Notes: generated from the letters alone by a model not told the origin. Shown: positions 1 through 13,309, counted from the first letter of the stretch. The stretch: 64,000 bases of DNA from Lepus europaeus (GCF_033115175.1 NC_084844.1:33203885-33267884); one strand, 5' to 3'. Numbers and translations are program-made.

Positions 1-966
1 ACCTGAAGGAGCAGAGATCCAGGGAGATGGCAGTGTTGGAGCTGGGTTTAAAATCTGGAGCTTTCAGAAGTTACATTGAGCTTCAAAGAACGAATGCTGT
101 GGGGAGAGTGGGGAGGCAGAGGGGAGGAGGGGACTGAGACGTGATGGCGTGCGTGACTGGCCAAGTGCGATGCCACCACCCTGCGGCACCCCGTCCCCCG
201 CTCCACCCTAACTAACTGGTACCTCGGCGGTCTGGACTGGGTGCTTCTCCTTTTTGCGTGGAACAGAACTTGGTACATTCTTGGGAGGGCCTGGTAGTCT
301 GCTGCAGCTACTCTACTCTGCCATTGTAGCGTGTTCCTGTAAAACTTTGTTTTATAAAAGCAGGTGGTGGGCTGATTCCGGCCTATGGACAGCTTCTTGT
401 ACATATCTCTTAACTAGTGAATCCTTTCAACAGCCGTCCTCATTGCTGAAATGCAAGAAAGCTAACACAGAGAAGCCGAGAGACTTGCCCAAAGCCACCA
501 GTGTTCAGAGTAATGATGGTCATTAAATTAAGGGCTTATTCTGTTCAGATGTTCACCGCCTGGTTTTTCCTCAGGACAACCTGGTATTCCCCATTTTACA
601 GAGGACCATGTGGAAGGACAAAGATTGAGTAATTGGCCCAAGGACACAGCTGGTACGAGATGCCATCTTGGCTCTCTGTGCTCTTTAGAATGTCAGAAAT
701 AGACAAATTTTAGAATTGGGAAAACCTGATTGTATATATGATAGAAACTGATGGCCTATTATATCTTATTCCTTCTTATCCCCTATTTCCCAGAGTAGGG
801 ACCAAATCTGCTAAAAGCCCAGGCGCTCCCCACCCTGAAGCCTCATGTCCATTTTCTGTTCCCTCGCGGTGTGTATGTCCATCTCCTGCTGAGGCCCACA
901 GCCAGCACCTGATAGTCACGCCCAGAGTGTGGAGTTGTCAGCCTCACCTCTCTGCTTCTTCTGCAG
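1..966 (+). other. DYNLL2 upstream/intronic DNA
   Basis: No coding sequence seen. The segment ends in a pyrimidine tract and a CAG acceptor at 964-966 just before the DYNLL2 start exon, so at least its right part is intron 1 of DYNLL2; the non-coding first exon and promoter must lie to the left, outside the window. A MIR scrap is listed separately. Confidence 0.6.
585..665 (-). repeat. MIR fragment
   Basis: Reads like the reverse complement of the MIR core: CCCCATTTTACAGA, then a degraded 'gaggaaactgaggc' equivalent, then TTGGCCCAAGGACACAGCTG. Old and short. Confidence 0.5.
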
Positions 967-973
967 TGTCACA

Positions 974-3035
<2,062 letters not shown>

Positions 3036-4905
3036 GTGGCTGTGGTGAAGGTGTCAGTGGCGGCGGCAGCGATGGCAAGCAGGCGGCGTTGCTGGGACTG
3101 TTTTTGCACTGGGGCCAGCATCAGGATGTCCTCTCCAATGGCTGTGCTACTGCATGGACTGTATACTCGATTTCATGTGTATGTCGCAGTAAACAAAACC
3201 AAACTTCTTTCTGTTTAGTTGCCTGGGGAAGAAGGCTGCTTTATGTTCATTTCTCAAGACTTTAAAAAAAAATTTTTTTTTTTTTTTGTTGTGTTGCACT
3301 AGGAAATCTCTCCCTGCCTCCCTTTTCTCTCTCTCTCCCTACACAAAATAAAAAGCCCTTAACAAAGCCCGAAAGACTAGGAGGACTAAGGAAAGGAACT
3401 AGGTCTCTGGAGGTGGAACTAAAACTGTGCACTGCCTCTTCTGGTGGCGGCGGCTGCTTTGGAGGCCGGGGAGTCTGCGGGGGGACAGTGCTAGGACTGG
3501 CGAGGAGAGGGACCGGAGCGGGTGGGGAGTGCTCTAGTACCAGGGAGAATAGTCCACTGAACTGTGATTCTACAGCTTGGGGCAGAGGGTGGGGAAGGGT
3601 GGGGGTTGGACTCTTTAAGGGGCCCCGAGATGTGTTTGTGGCGTGTGGGAGTGGGGAGCAGACTTGTCTTGCTGTCTGTCAGAATTTCTAAGTAAGGGCT
3701 GTGTGTCTTTGTGGATTATCTGTAATTCTTCCTGCCAGAGATCATGCTAGGAACTTGCTGGGGGTCTGATTAGCTCGGTTTTGTTTTTCTTTGCATTCTT
3801 TCTTCTCGCCTTCTGTCTGCTCCCTGCTTAGCCCTCGGTTTTTTCATTCCTCCGGAGTTCTCCTGGAGCAGCCCTTGTTGTTAGTTGGCTGCCTGGGGAA
3901 TTTCTGATGACTGTAGTTCTTAGTTAGCTCTTAGCAATCAAACCAAATCAGTGATTCCCTTGATTCTCCTTTGTGTATATGTGTTTGTGTGTGTGATTGT
4001 ATATGTGTGCACATGTGTGCGTGGGTTTGGGGTAGAGGGGAGGGAGGGGGCAAGACAGTGTGGAATCTCGAAGGCATATTGGAAGGTAAGGGGCACAGTT
4101 AGTTCTGATAGGCCTTTATGTTTAGAACCTCTGGGAGTGAATATAAGTGTCACCCCCTCAGTCATCCAGCCTAGACACTTAGCCCTGAGAGTGTCTGCTT
4201 CCTGGGGACCACCCAGAGGAAGGTGGCCACGCTACCATCTGCCCTGGAGCTGGTCTCAGTGGAGAGGGAAAATGACTTAGTGGGTGGCTGCAGCCTCTGG
4301 GGGCGTGGGGATGGAGGATGGAATTGATACACATAAAGGACTTAGGGGGGCTTCGGGGAACTCTGAAGGAGGTCAGTCGTGCCGGGGTGAAGCCAGACAG
4401 TAGGACAGGGCCATGTGTGGGAGGAGACTCCAAGCAGGATGCCGCAGGAACCCTGGCTGTTGATGACATAGGAATGGGGTGGGGTTGGGGGGTAGTTATT
4501 GCTGACTGAGCTGCTGATTCTCATGAAAGACATTCAGACTCATGTGTCGGGTTGACATTGGGGGTGGGGGATCCAGCTCATTTTTTTTTTTTCCAAGTTC
4601 ATGCTTGGGGCTGGAGGGAAAGGAGGAGAACAGCCCCTCCCCTAACTTAGTTGATGCTGAGCTTTCCTTTTGATGCTGGCAGGGGAGGGTGGGACCTGGG
4701 CTGGCGACTCAGTTCTGATATGAAACCCTTCAGTGGGCACAGGTCGAGTGCTTGATTTAGGTTTTATTTTTTTATGAATGTCCAAATCTGTGTTTGGAAG
4801 TGTCTGGTTTGTGTTCATCTCCCTCGTTTCTGGAGCAGGGCTGAGGCCCTGCCACATCTCTGCTCTGCATCCACGCCTCTTGGACATTAAAGGTCGATTG
4901 ATGCA
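3036..4905 (+). other. DYNLL2: Probable DYNLL2 3'UTR
   Basis: Sequence after the stop is free of C SINEs until 6.0 kb. AATAAA occurs at 3347-3352 and ATTAAA at 4886-4891; the latter is followed 25-45 bases on by a GT-rich stretch, the usual downstream element, so cleavage near 4905 is plausible. Both sites may be used. The extent is inferred; no transcript evidence is available. Confidence 0.5.
4886..4891 (+). terminator. DYNLL2: Candidate DYNLL2 distal polyadenylation signal
   Basis: ATTAAA followed by a GT/T-rich region around 4913-4933. An alternative proximal AATAAA lies at 3347. Confidence 0.45.
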
Positions 4906-6023
4906 CCTCTGAGCTGTTTGGGTTTCTTTGGGCAATGGTGTCACAGAGTGGGTGGGGCTGGAAGATGTCTAGGGGGGAGTAGAGTTGGGACTAAGGATAA
5001 AACCAAGCAAGAGCAGCCGAGTGCCTGAGTCAGGTCTTATCCTAGGCCCCTGGCTTATGCCCCTTAGGAGAGCTAAGCAGCAGCACCCACCCACGGTGAT
5101 GCCAGGTTCTACTGCTTTGGGGAGGGTCAGCGAGGGGAGACACATTTTCAGATGGGTACAGGAGATGGCTGCCTTGCCAGCAGCCATCCTGGACCTGCCT
5201 TGGTGGCTTGGAACCTTGGCCAAAGCTCTCGGCTCTTCTCTTCCCCTTTCTAGGCTTTAGTGACAGGACACGGTTGTACTGAAAGATGCCCAAAGGGATC
5301 TCCTGTATTTTGGACACAGCTTCCCTTCATTGTGTAGTACCAGCCCAGTGTCCCTTTGGTAACCAGGGTTAGTTACCCTAGGCAATGGGGTAACTCCCTT
5401 TGCCTGTTGAGTCAGGGGCACAAGGAACCCAAAGTGACAGGTGGAAGCTTTAACTTCCGGTGTGATGGAATCATTGCTGTGTCTCCTGGTTAAACACGCC
5501 TCCCCTTGGAATGAAGACTTCCAGGCCAGCAGAGCATAAAGTCACGGGCACAGGAAGCCAAAGGATCAATGAGGGTAACAGTGGTGCCGTTCCGTTTCCC
5601 CCACGTGAGTCCTCACACTGGGAGACAGCACCATCCCTGGGGTGCTGACCAAGGGCACACGCGGCCTCCTGAAAGCCACTGCCCCAGCCCTGTACGGCAC
5701 TGCCACCACGCTGGGCTGTCACTGGTTCTTTAAGTGGGCAGTCCGCTTTCCATTAGCCTGCTTCTTCAGGCTGGTGGGGGAACAGTAAGACCAGTGAATT
5801 CCGTGAGTGTGGCCATTGCTCTGCTTTATTTGCTGTAAGGTGAGTTCATTCATCAGGAGTAGTGAGAAACGTGGTGGTGGATAAGCTGTTCTGGATGTCT
5901 ACAGATGGTAGTTTTGGCAGAGGCATCATATGCAGAGAAAACAAATCCAAATCTAGAATGAATGTTTCAGGGCAAACAAAATTCTGCTCCTTTCGTGATG
6001 GAAGTAGTCAAATGTAATCAACT
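4906..6023. other. Intergenic, no feature recognised
   Basis: Unique-looking sequence with no C SINE and no convincing reading frame. Could hold DYNLL2 downstream regulatory DNA; nothing specific is visible. Confidence 0.5.
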
Positions 6024-6343
6024 GGGGCCGGCGCTGTGGCACAGTGGGTTAATGCCCTGGCCTGAAGTGCTGGCATCCCGTATGGGTGCCAGTTCTAGTC
6101 CTGGCTGCTCCTCTTCTGATCCAGCTCTCTGCTATGGCCTGGGATAGCAGTAGAAGATGGCCCAAGTTCTTGGGCCTCTGCACCTGCATGGGAGACCCAG
6201 AAGAAGCTCCTGGCTCCTGGCTTCAGATTGGTGCAGCTCCAGCCATTGCAGCCAACTGGGGAGTGGGCCAGCAGATGGAAGACCACTATGCCACAGTGCC
6301 GGCCCCCCAAGTGGCATCTTAACCCACTGCACCACAATGCCTT
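6024..6343 (+). repeat. C SINE with fold-back tail
   Basis: Starts GGGGCCGGCGCTGTGGC, the tRNA-related head of the lagomorph C repeat, and runs to about 6296. In place of the usual CT tract and A tail, 6297-6343 carries the reverse complement of a C SINE head (GCCGGCCCCC...AACCCACTGC), forming an inverted repeat with 6024-6060. Confidence 0.9.
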
Positions 6344-6357
6344 TCCTGTTTTTATTT

Positions 6358-6668
6358 CACTTTTTAAAAAATGTATTTTCACTTTATTATAAGGGCAGAA
6401 ACGCACACAGACATCTGTCTGCTGAATTCCCCAAATGCTCACAATAGCCAGGCTGGTCGTGGCCAGCACCAGGAGTCCAGAACCATCCTGAGTCTTCCAT
6501 GTGGGTGGCAAGGATCAAAGTCCTTGAACCGTCATCTGTCGCCTTTCAGGCAGAGTAGCAGGAAGCTGGAATTGGGAGCTGAGAGACTGGAACTTGAGGC
6601 AGGCACTTTGATACGGGATGCAGGTGTCTCAAGCAGCGCCTTGACTGCTGTGCCAAACGCCCACCCCT
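6358..6668 (-). repeat. Old C SINE, antisense
   Basis: T-rich left end (the A tail on the minus strand), 'gccaggctggtcgtggcca' body and a head ending in CCACCCCTA on the right. More diverged than the 6.0 kb copy. Confidence 0.8.
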
Positions 6669-6972
6669 AGGCGCGAGTTTTGTTTTCTTCAGTCCTTTGG
6701 CCATACAGAACTCCCCATGAGGTCACAGGTGCAGGCCGGGCGAGAGGTTAATGTGGCAGGAATAGGCACCCTGGGCATTTGGGCTACTTCATCACATAAC
6801 GTACTCGGTCCTGACTCTGATCTCAGGTGTACGTCTTCCATTTAATAACAATGCTGCTGTGTGTGCCCAGCTTAATGCCATGATGACCAGCTCAGGTTCC
6901 ATGGTAATCTGGTGGCCCCCGGTTAAGCATTTAGTCTCTGCTGAGTCAAAAGCTTTTTGTGAAAGCAGACTA

Positions 6973-7356
6973 GGGGCCAGCACTGTGGCACAGCAGGTTA
7001 AAGCCCCAGCCTGCAGCGCCAGCATCCCATATGGGTGCTGGTTTGAGTCCCAGCTGCCCCACTTCTGCACTTGCTCTTAGCCAAAAGGCCAAGAAGCAAT
7101 GCTGCCCCACTTCTGATCCAGCTCTCTGCTATGGCCTGGGAAAGCAGTGGAGGGTGGCCCAAGTCCTTGGGGCCCTCCACCCGCATGGGAGACCTGGAAG
7201 AAGCTCCTGGCTTCGGATCAGCTCAGCTCTAGCCATTGCAGTCATTTGGGGAGTAAACCAGCGGAATGGAAGACCTCTCTGGCTCTACTTCTCTGTAACT
7301 CTGTCTTTCAAATAAATAAAATCTTAAAAAAAAAAAAAAAAAGAAGAAGAAGAAGA
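6973..7356 (+). repeat. C SINE interrupted by a U2 fragment
   Basis: Head GGGGCCAGCACTGTGGC, body, CT tract and A tail running into GAA repeats. Its B-box-proximal region is interrupted at 7067-7100 by a U2 snRNA piece with duplicated flanks. Confidence 0.92.
7067..7100 (-). pseudogene. Truncated U2 snRNA retropseudogene inside a SINE
   Basis: The minus strand reads ATTGCTTCTTGGCCTTTTGG then CTAAGAGCAAGTG. It matches the first 33 bases of U2 snRNA with three mismatches (positions 3, 10 and 27), including the conserved GGCCTTTTGGCTAAGA block that pairs with U6. A 14-base target duplication, GCTGCCCCACTTCT, flanks it at 7053-7066 and 7101-7114; one copy belongs to the host SINE. There is no A tail. 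This fits the known class of 3'-truncated U2 pseudogenes. It cannot function, as branch-site, Sm and stem-loop parts are missing. Confidence 0.88.
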
Positions 7357-7728
7357 GGCCGACGCCTCGGCTCACTAGGCTAATCCTCCGCCTGCGGCAC
7401 TGGCACACCAGGTTCTAGTCCTAGTCGGGACGCCGGATTCTGTCCCGGTTGCTCCTCTTCCAGGCCAGCTCTCTGCTGTGGCCCGGGAGTGCAGTGGAGG
7501 ATGGCCCAAGTGCTTGGGCCCTGCACCCACATGGGAGACCAGGAGAAGCACCTGGCTCCTGCCTTGGGATCAGCACGGTGCGCCGGCCGCAGCGTGCCAG
7601 CCGTGGCGGCCATTGGAGGGTGAACCAACGGCAAAGGAAGACCTTTCTCTCTGTCTCTCTCTCACTGTCCACTCCACCTGTAAAAAAAAAAAAAAAGAAG
7701 AAGAAGAAGAAGAAGAAGAAAGAAAGGA
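7357..7728 (+). repeat. C SINE, long-head subfamily
   Basis: Begins GGCCGACGCCTCGGCTCACT immediately after the tail of the previous SINE. Carries the longer head with 'ctaatcctccgcctgcgg' and the CATTGGAGGGTGAACCAACG body that marks a younger C SINE subfamily. Tail is A then (GAA)n. Confidence 0.92.
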
Positions 7729-8419
7729 GAGTCGTTACCCACAGAGGATGGGAGGGCTTTGCCCCACACCCTCTGGGTCTGCACAGTGACAGCATCCATG
7801 TCTGGCAGTGATGCTCCAAGCCCTGCGGGAGCTGCTGGACAGCCCGGCCCACATGGCAGAGCAGTGTGCACAGCAGCCTGCACCTGTCGCACAGCCTTCT
7901 CTTCTGGGCTGCCCTCAAAACCACAGCTTGTCAGGCCACTCGGCAAATGTGCAGCACACTTAGCAGCACCCTGAAGTGAGTGCGATGTCTCCAAAATGCA
8001 GAGGCCTATTGGCTGGGTGTTATGCTTCCCTGTAAGTTATAGGAGGGGTCAGATTAACATACTTACCCCTCCCTTAAACAGGAACTCGTGAGATGCCCCG
8101 CACCATTGCATCCCTAAACATCTCACAGAAAACTCGCTGAATTTTTGGCAACTGTTATTTGCTGCTCTTTTACATGCAAATGTCTTACCGATGTGTCTAG
8201 AGTGGTAGCTACTTCGCACTCCCTAGTCCCATCAGCATAATGTGATCAGTGCAGCGCATCCTGCAGTTTCTTCCTCCTCAGGGAAACCCAGTTCTGCGCT
8301 GAAGCCCTGTCCCCTGACGGCACCAGGCCCACCCCTATTCTGCAGGAGAATCTCCTTTCCATAAAACCAGCTGTCGGTGAGTGTTAACCTCATCTACGGA
8401 ACACCTTCACAGAAACACC
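7729..8419. other. Intergenic, no feature recognised
   Basis: Unique-looking DNA between SINEs, with no reading frame supported outside SINE tails. Confidence 0.4.
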
Positions 8420-8575
8420 TAGGTTTGTGTTTGGCCGAATAACCAGGCTGGTGTGTGGCTGCTGCCTGCAACACAGGCATCCTGTATCAGAGCACTGGTT
8501 GGATTCCCAGATGTTCCACTTCAGATCCAGCTCCCTGCTAATGCACCTGTGGAAATGGCCCACATGGCAGTATCT
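8420..8575 (+). repeat. Degenerate, 3'-truncated C SINE
   Basis: Recognisable pieces only: a TGTGGCTGCTGCCTGCAACA head remnant, 'cctgtatcagagcactgg', 'ccagctccctgctaatgcac' and 'ggaaatggccca'. No tail. Confidence 0.6.
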
Positions 8576-8714
8576 TCTTTTAAATTGTGCTTACAGCATT
8601 GCCATTCAATGCGATGATTCACATGAGTACAGTTAAATCTGCCATTTTCCTGTTTGCTTTATATTTGTTCCATGTCTTTGATTCTTCTTTCCATCTTTTC
8701 TACCTTATTTTGGA

Positions 8715-9002
8715 TTAATTAGAATCTTAAGAATTTTGTAGTTATTTATGAGAGAGAGAGAGTGATCCCATCTGCTGTTTCATTCCCTAAATGCCTGCAA
8801 TAGCTGGGATTGGACTGAAGCTGGAAACTCAGTCCAGGACTCCCACATGAGTGGCAGGAACCCAACCCCTGGAGCCATCACCACGGCCTCCCAAGGTCTG
8901 CACTAGCAGGAAGCTGGAATCAGGAGCTGGAGTGGGGAATCCAACCATGCACTTAGATGAGACATGCAGATGTCTTAATTATTAGGCCAAACACTCGCCC
9001 CT
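8715..9002 (-). repeat. Old C SINE, antisense
   Basis: GA-rich tract at 8752-8762, then a diverged body ending in the head remnant AAACACTCGCCCCTA. Confidence 0.75.
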
Positions 9003-9063
9003 AGTGAGCAATTTTTTTAATGATTCCATTTTATATACTGTGTTGGCATATTAGCTGTAACTT

Positions 9064-9402
9064 TAAAAAAAAAAAAAGATTGATTTTATTTATTTGAAAG
9101 GCAGAGTGACCAAGAGGAAGATACAGAGAAAATGAGATCTTCCATCTGTTGGTTCACTTCGCAAATGGCCACAACAGCCAGGGCTGGGCCTGGCTGAAAC
9201 CAGGAGCCTAGAACTCCATCCTGGTCTTCCGTGGGGGTGCAGGGACCCAAGCACTTGGGCCGTCTTCTGCTGCTTTCCTTTCCTGCTTTCTAGCAGGGAG
9301 CCAGGTCAGGAGCAAAGTAGCTGGGACTCGAACCAGCACTCCAGTAAGGGATGCCAGTGCTGCAGGTGGCAGTTTTAACCCACTGAGCCACAACACCGAT
9401 CC
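9064..9402 (-). repeat. C SINE, antisense
   Basis: A run, GATTGATTTTATTTATTTGA and GGCAGAGTGACC on the left; the head complement (CCCACTGAGCCACAACACCG) on the right. Confidence 0.88.
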
Positions 9403-9906
9403 CCACAAACTTTTTTATTTCAGTGATTGCTTTAGGATTGAACAACTTTAACTTATCCCAGTTCTACTTAACTGCCCGCGTTACGTACTGCCTCATGTGC
9501 AGAGAACACCTCTCCAGCCTTTCTGCCACTGATGTCACACGTTAGTTCTATGTGTGTTATAAGCTCCACATGCGTATACATGTACGATTATTTTGTTGGT
9601 TTTTACTGGCCAATTAGCTTTTAAATATATTGAAGTAATAATTAAAAAGTCTCTTGTACTCCCTTAGCCACGTGGTTACCATTTACCATTTTTCTCTTTC
9701 TTCTGTGTATATCCCCGGGTCAGTCAGGCGCTATTTTCCTTTCACCCAGAGGACATCATTTAACATTTCTTGCAGTGGCTGTCAACTAATGATGGCCGAT
9801 TCCAAGTTCTGAATGTCTGGGAAGTGCTCATTTTACCTTCTATTTTGCAAGATTTATTTTCTGGGTATGGATACATAGGTTAGCAGCTTTAAAGTTACTC
9901 TTCCTT
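9403..9906. other. Intergenic, AT-rich
   Basis: No gene or element recognised. Wording such as the TTTCACCCAGAGGACATC stretch hints at an old antisense L1 but is too diverged to call. Confidence 0.3.
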
Positions 9907-10243
9907 GCTGGCACTGTAGCACAGTGGGTTAATGCCCTGGCCTGAGGCGCCGGCATCCCATATGGGCACCAGTTCGAGACCCAGCTGCTCCACTTCTGAT
10001 CCAGCTCTCTGCCATGGCCTGGGAAAGCAGTAGAAGATGGCCCAAGTCCTTGGGCCCCTGCACACACTTGGGAGACCAGGAGAAAGCTCCTGGCTCCTGG
10101 CTTCGGATCAGTGCAGCTCTGGCCATTGCAACCAATTGGGGAGTGAATCATCGGATGGAAGACCTCTCTCTCTCTCTCTCTCTGCCTCTCCTCTCTCTGT
10201 GTAACTCTGACTTCAAATAAATGAAAAATCTTTTAAAAAAAAT
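9907..10243 (+). repeat. C SINE
   Basis: CTGGCACTGTAGCACAGTGG head lacking the first GGGGC, full body, (CT)n at 10165-10182, A-rich tail. Confidence 0.92.
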
Positions 10244-10467
10244 AGATACTCTTCCACTGCCTTCATTCTGAGGATTGGTTTCAGTTGATTGAGTTTCTTA
10301 TTATTATGGTTTGCATTCTCCTGCTTTATATGCTTGGTAATTTTTGATTGAATGGCAGACATCTTGAATTTTACCTGATTAGGTAATGGATGTTTTTTAC
10401 CTTCCTGTAAATATTTTTGAACTTTATATAATATAGTACTTTATAACCTTTGTATAGCAAAGTCCTT

Positions 10468-10490
10468 TTTAAAAAGATTATTTATTTGGA

Positions 10491-10528
<38 letters not shown>

Positions 10529-11107
10529 TTCCACCCCAGATGGCAGCAATGGCAGGGGCTAGTCCATGCTGAAGCCAAGAGGCTAGCAATCCATCCAGGT
10601 CTCCCACATAGGTGACAAGGGCCCAAAACACTTCCCAGGCACATTAGCAGGAAACTGGATCAGAAGTGGGGCAAGGGGCAGGCGCTGTGGTGCAGCAGGT
10701 TAACACCCTGGCCTGAAGTGCCAGCATCCCATATGGGTGCCGGTTAGAGACCCGGCTGCTCCACTTCTCATCCAGCTCTCTGCTATGGCCTGGGAAAGCA
10801 GTAGAAAATGGCCCAAGTTCTTGGGCTCCTGCACCCACATGGGAGACCCAGAATAAGCTCCTGGCTCCTGACTTCGGATCAGCTCAACTCCAGCCATTGT
10901 GGTGATCTGGGGAGTGAACCAGCGGATGGAAGACCTCTCTCTCTATCTCTACCTCTCTCTAACTCTGTCATTAAAGTAAATAAAATAAGTCTTTAAGAAA
11001 AAAAAAAAAAGAAGAAGTGGGGAAGCTGGGACTTGACCCAGTGTTCTGATACGGGATGCCAGCATTGCAGGTGGCAGCTTAGCCTGCTGTGCCACAACGC
11101 CAGCCCT
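10468..11107 (-). repeat. Antisense C SINE split by another C SINE
   Basis: The left part (10468-10674) has a T-rich end and (GA)n at 10494-10526; the right part (11013-11107) ends in the head complement CCACAACGCCAGCCC. The two halves are separated by the plus-strand copy at 10675-11012. Confidence 0.9.
10675..11012 (+). repeat. C SINE nested in an older C SINE
   Basis: GGGGCAGGCGCTGTGGTGC head to A tail. Flanked by AGAAGTGGGG at 10662-10671 and 11013-11022, a target duplication taken from the host SINE. Confidence 0.93.
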
Positions 11108-11129
11108 AAACAAAGGATTCTTTAAGCAA

Positions 11130-12185
11130 CACAGAAAAAGAAAAGCCACTGTGAAAGAAACAATTGGTACATTTGATTTCATCAACATTTAAAGCTGTAT
11201 CACAGGACAGACAAGAACAGTTCAAAGGCGAGTAGAGCTGGCTGGTAAACACTTGGTGTGAACAATATATAAATAACTTTTCTATACTAGAAAAAGACAA
11301 ATTCCCAATGAAAACATAAGCAGAGGATATAAATGGGCAATTCCTAGAATAGAAAAGTAAACACAGTAACAGTAATAATGATGATGATGATGACGATAGC
11401 TCTTGTATATTCAGAGTTTATACACTGCCAGGCAAATCAAAGCGCTTCACGCCTATTATTTCATTGAATCCTCACCTAAACAAAGGAGGTTAAAAAAACA
11501 ATAACAAAAAAAAACCCTGTTATACTAATTCTGTAGGCGAGGAAACTCTGGCACATAACAATTGCTGATTTGTCCACAGATTGCCACACAGCTAGTAAGT
11601 GGCAAAGCCTGAATGTGAACCCAGCGAGTCCGGCTACAGAGTCTGCACTTTTAGCTACTATTTGATGCACAAGATTATAAGCTCATCCTCACTAGAAGAC
11701 AGGAAAATGTAATATAGTATGCTTTTAAGAAAAGGATGAGATATGTGTTCAAAAATAAGTTATATTGCCAAGTTTGAAATGTGAGAGTGTGGGGAAACAG
11801 ATTCTCTCCTATGCTGCTAGTAAGGGTACAAACTGGTAAGTCTGGAGGAAGTGTAACAGTATAGATTAAAATGATAGATGTATGTACCTTGGCATCCAGC
11901 AATTTCACCTCTTGGGCTCTGCTCTAAAGACACCTGCCAGTGTGCACCTGGAGAAGGTGGTGCAGACGGCCGAGTGGTACAGCATCAGATGTAGTCATGA
12001 GGTTTTAGGAGCAACTTAAACACCCACCAGTAGAGGAAGGGCTACCTTTGGTAGATTCGCAGGCCAGCATGCAGCAAGTGTAAGGGATAAAGCCGAGCTC
12101 CGAGAGGTTTGCTAAGAGAACAGATGTTGCGGAACAGATACAGAATTATGCTTGTACTTTAAAAGACACAACATAACATATGCAT
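11130..12185 (+). repeat. Old L1 (ORF2 3' part) split by a MIR
   Basis: Matches the L1 layout: ORF2 C-terminal 'ataaatgggcaattcc' type sequence (11325-11347), then after a MIR the 'cctatgctgctagtaaggg' and 'ccagcaatttcacctcttgg' blocks at 11808-11915, then 3' DNA. Ancient L1M/HAL1-like, heavily diverged; subfamily not resolved. Confidence 0.65.
11400..11660 (-). repeat. MIR
   Basis: Includes CAAAGCGCTTCACGCCTATT, 'tcattgaatcctcacc', 'gaggaaactctggcac' and CACACAGCTAGTAAGTGGCA, the antisense MIR core. It sits inside an old L1 and follows a (GAT)n run at 11378-11395. Confidence 0.8.
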
Positions 12186-12284
12186 GCAAAAAACAAGGGA
12201 CTGTTCTCCATGGGCACTGAGGTGGACAGTCTCTGATGAATCCCAGTTACACGCACAGCCTGGTGTTCATGCCTTTGTGCAATG

Positions 12285-12956
12285 TCCCGATAAACACAAT
12301 GTAAGCTGAAAATATTATACGTCAAGATGCACCTGGTCCACCCGACCTACCAATACCCTAGCTTAACACCAGCAGGCTGTGAGGTGTGGTGGTTCACCTT
12401 TGTCCCCGCTGATGCTCAGCATCACCTGAGAGTATCGTACTGCATGTTGCTAGCCTAAGACAAGACCAGACTGCAAAACTGGACGACGTATGATTTCCAT
12501 CGAAGGCATGTAACTTTGGTACCATTGTAAGACTGAAAAATCCTATCTTGAGGGGCTGGCGTTGTGGCGCAGCAAGTTAAGCCTCTGTTTGGGACGCCGG
12601 CATCCCACATCAGAGTGCCAGCTCCAGTCCTGGCTCTTCCACTTCCCACCCAACTTCCTGCTAACGCACCTGGCACAGCAGTGGAAAATGGCCCAAGTGC
12701 TGGGGCCTTTGCCATCCATTTGCGGGACTCTTCTGGCTTCAGCCTGGCTCAGCCCTGGTTGTTGTGGGCATTTGGGGAGTGAATTAGCAGATGGAAGATT
12801 GCTCTCTCTCTCTCTCTCTCTCTTCCCCCCTCCTTCCCTCCCTCTCACTCTTTCTCTCTCCTGCCACCACACTCTGCCTTTCCAATAAATACATTTTTAA
12901 AAAGAAAACAATGCCATGCTGAACCACCCTACGTTGGAGGACCATCTGTATGTATA
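12285..12956 (+). mobile_element. Tigger-type DNA transposon fragment, split by a SINE
   Basis: Contains 'aatgtaagctgaaaatatta', 'cacctggtccacccgaccta', 'gtaagactgaaaaatcc' and, after the SINE at 12552-12908, 'ctgaaccaccctacgttgg' and 'ggaccatctgta'. These follow the order of a Tc1/mariner Tigger-family end. No transposase frame remains. Exact family uncertain. Confidence 0.6.
12552..12908 (+). repeat. C SINE inside the Tigger fragment
   Basis: GGGGCTGGCGTTGTGGCGC head; 'cccacatcagagtgcc' middle typical of an older subfamily; (CT)n at 12802-12822; AATAAATACA then A tail. Confidence 0.9.
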
Positions 12957-13309
12957 TTCTCTTTCACAGTGATTAGGGCTGACCCGTGGAACCAAAAGCG
13001 TATTGAAGAAACGCTCGTGCACAACCTCCAAAGCCAAAACGCGCTGGCCTCTGCCGTGCTTTCTTGAACCACTTGTTCTGGCAGAAGCCGGCTGCCACAC
13101 TGTGAGTACACTCAGGCAGCCGTATGGAGAAGTTCCCAGAGAGAAAGAAGCATCAGACAACACAAGACACCCAGTTCAATTTGCATTTCAGAGAAGCAGT
13201 GAATAACTGCTTTAGGATAAATATGCCCATGCAACATTTGGGTCATACTTATGCTAACAGGTTATTTGGTGTTTATCTGAAATGCAAAGCTAACAAGGCA
13301 TTCTGGATT

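Noticed and set aside
6024-6095. tRNA gene call on SINE heads
   Set aside because: C SINE heads descend from a tRNA and keep box-like parts but have no complete cloverleaf. All 40-odd copies are mobile repeats.
7421-7924. Frames of 100-167 codons on both strands around 7.4-7.9 kb
   Set aside because: Most of the length is C SINE, including poly-K or poly-F from the A tail.
9063-9402. Repeated similar blocks suggestive of a CRISPR-like or tandem array across the window
   Set aside because: They are dispersed SINEs of about 330 bases in both orientations, with irregular spacing, in a mammalian genome.
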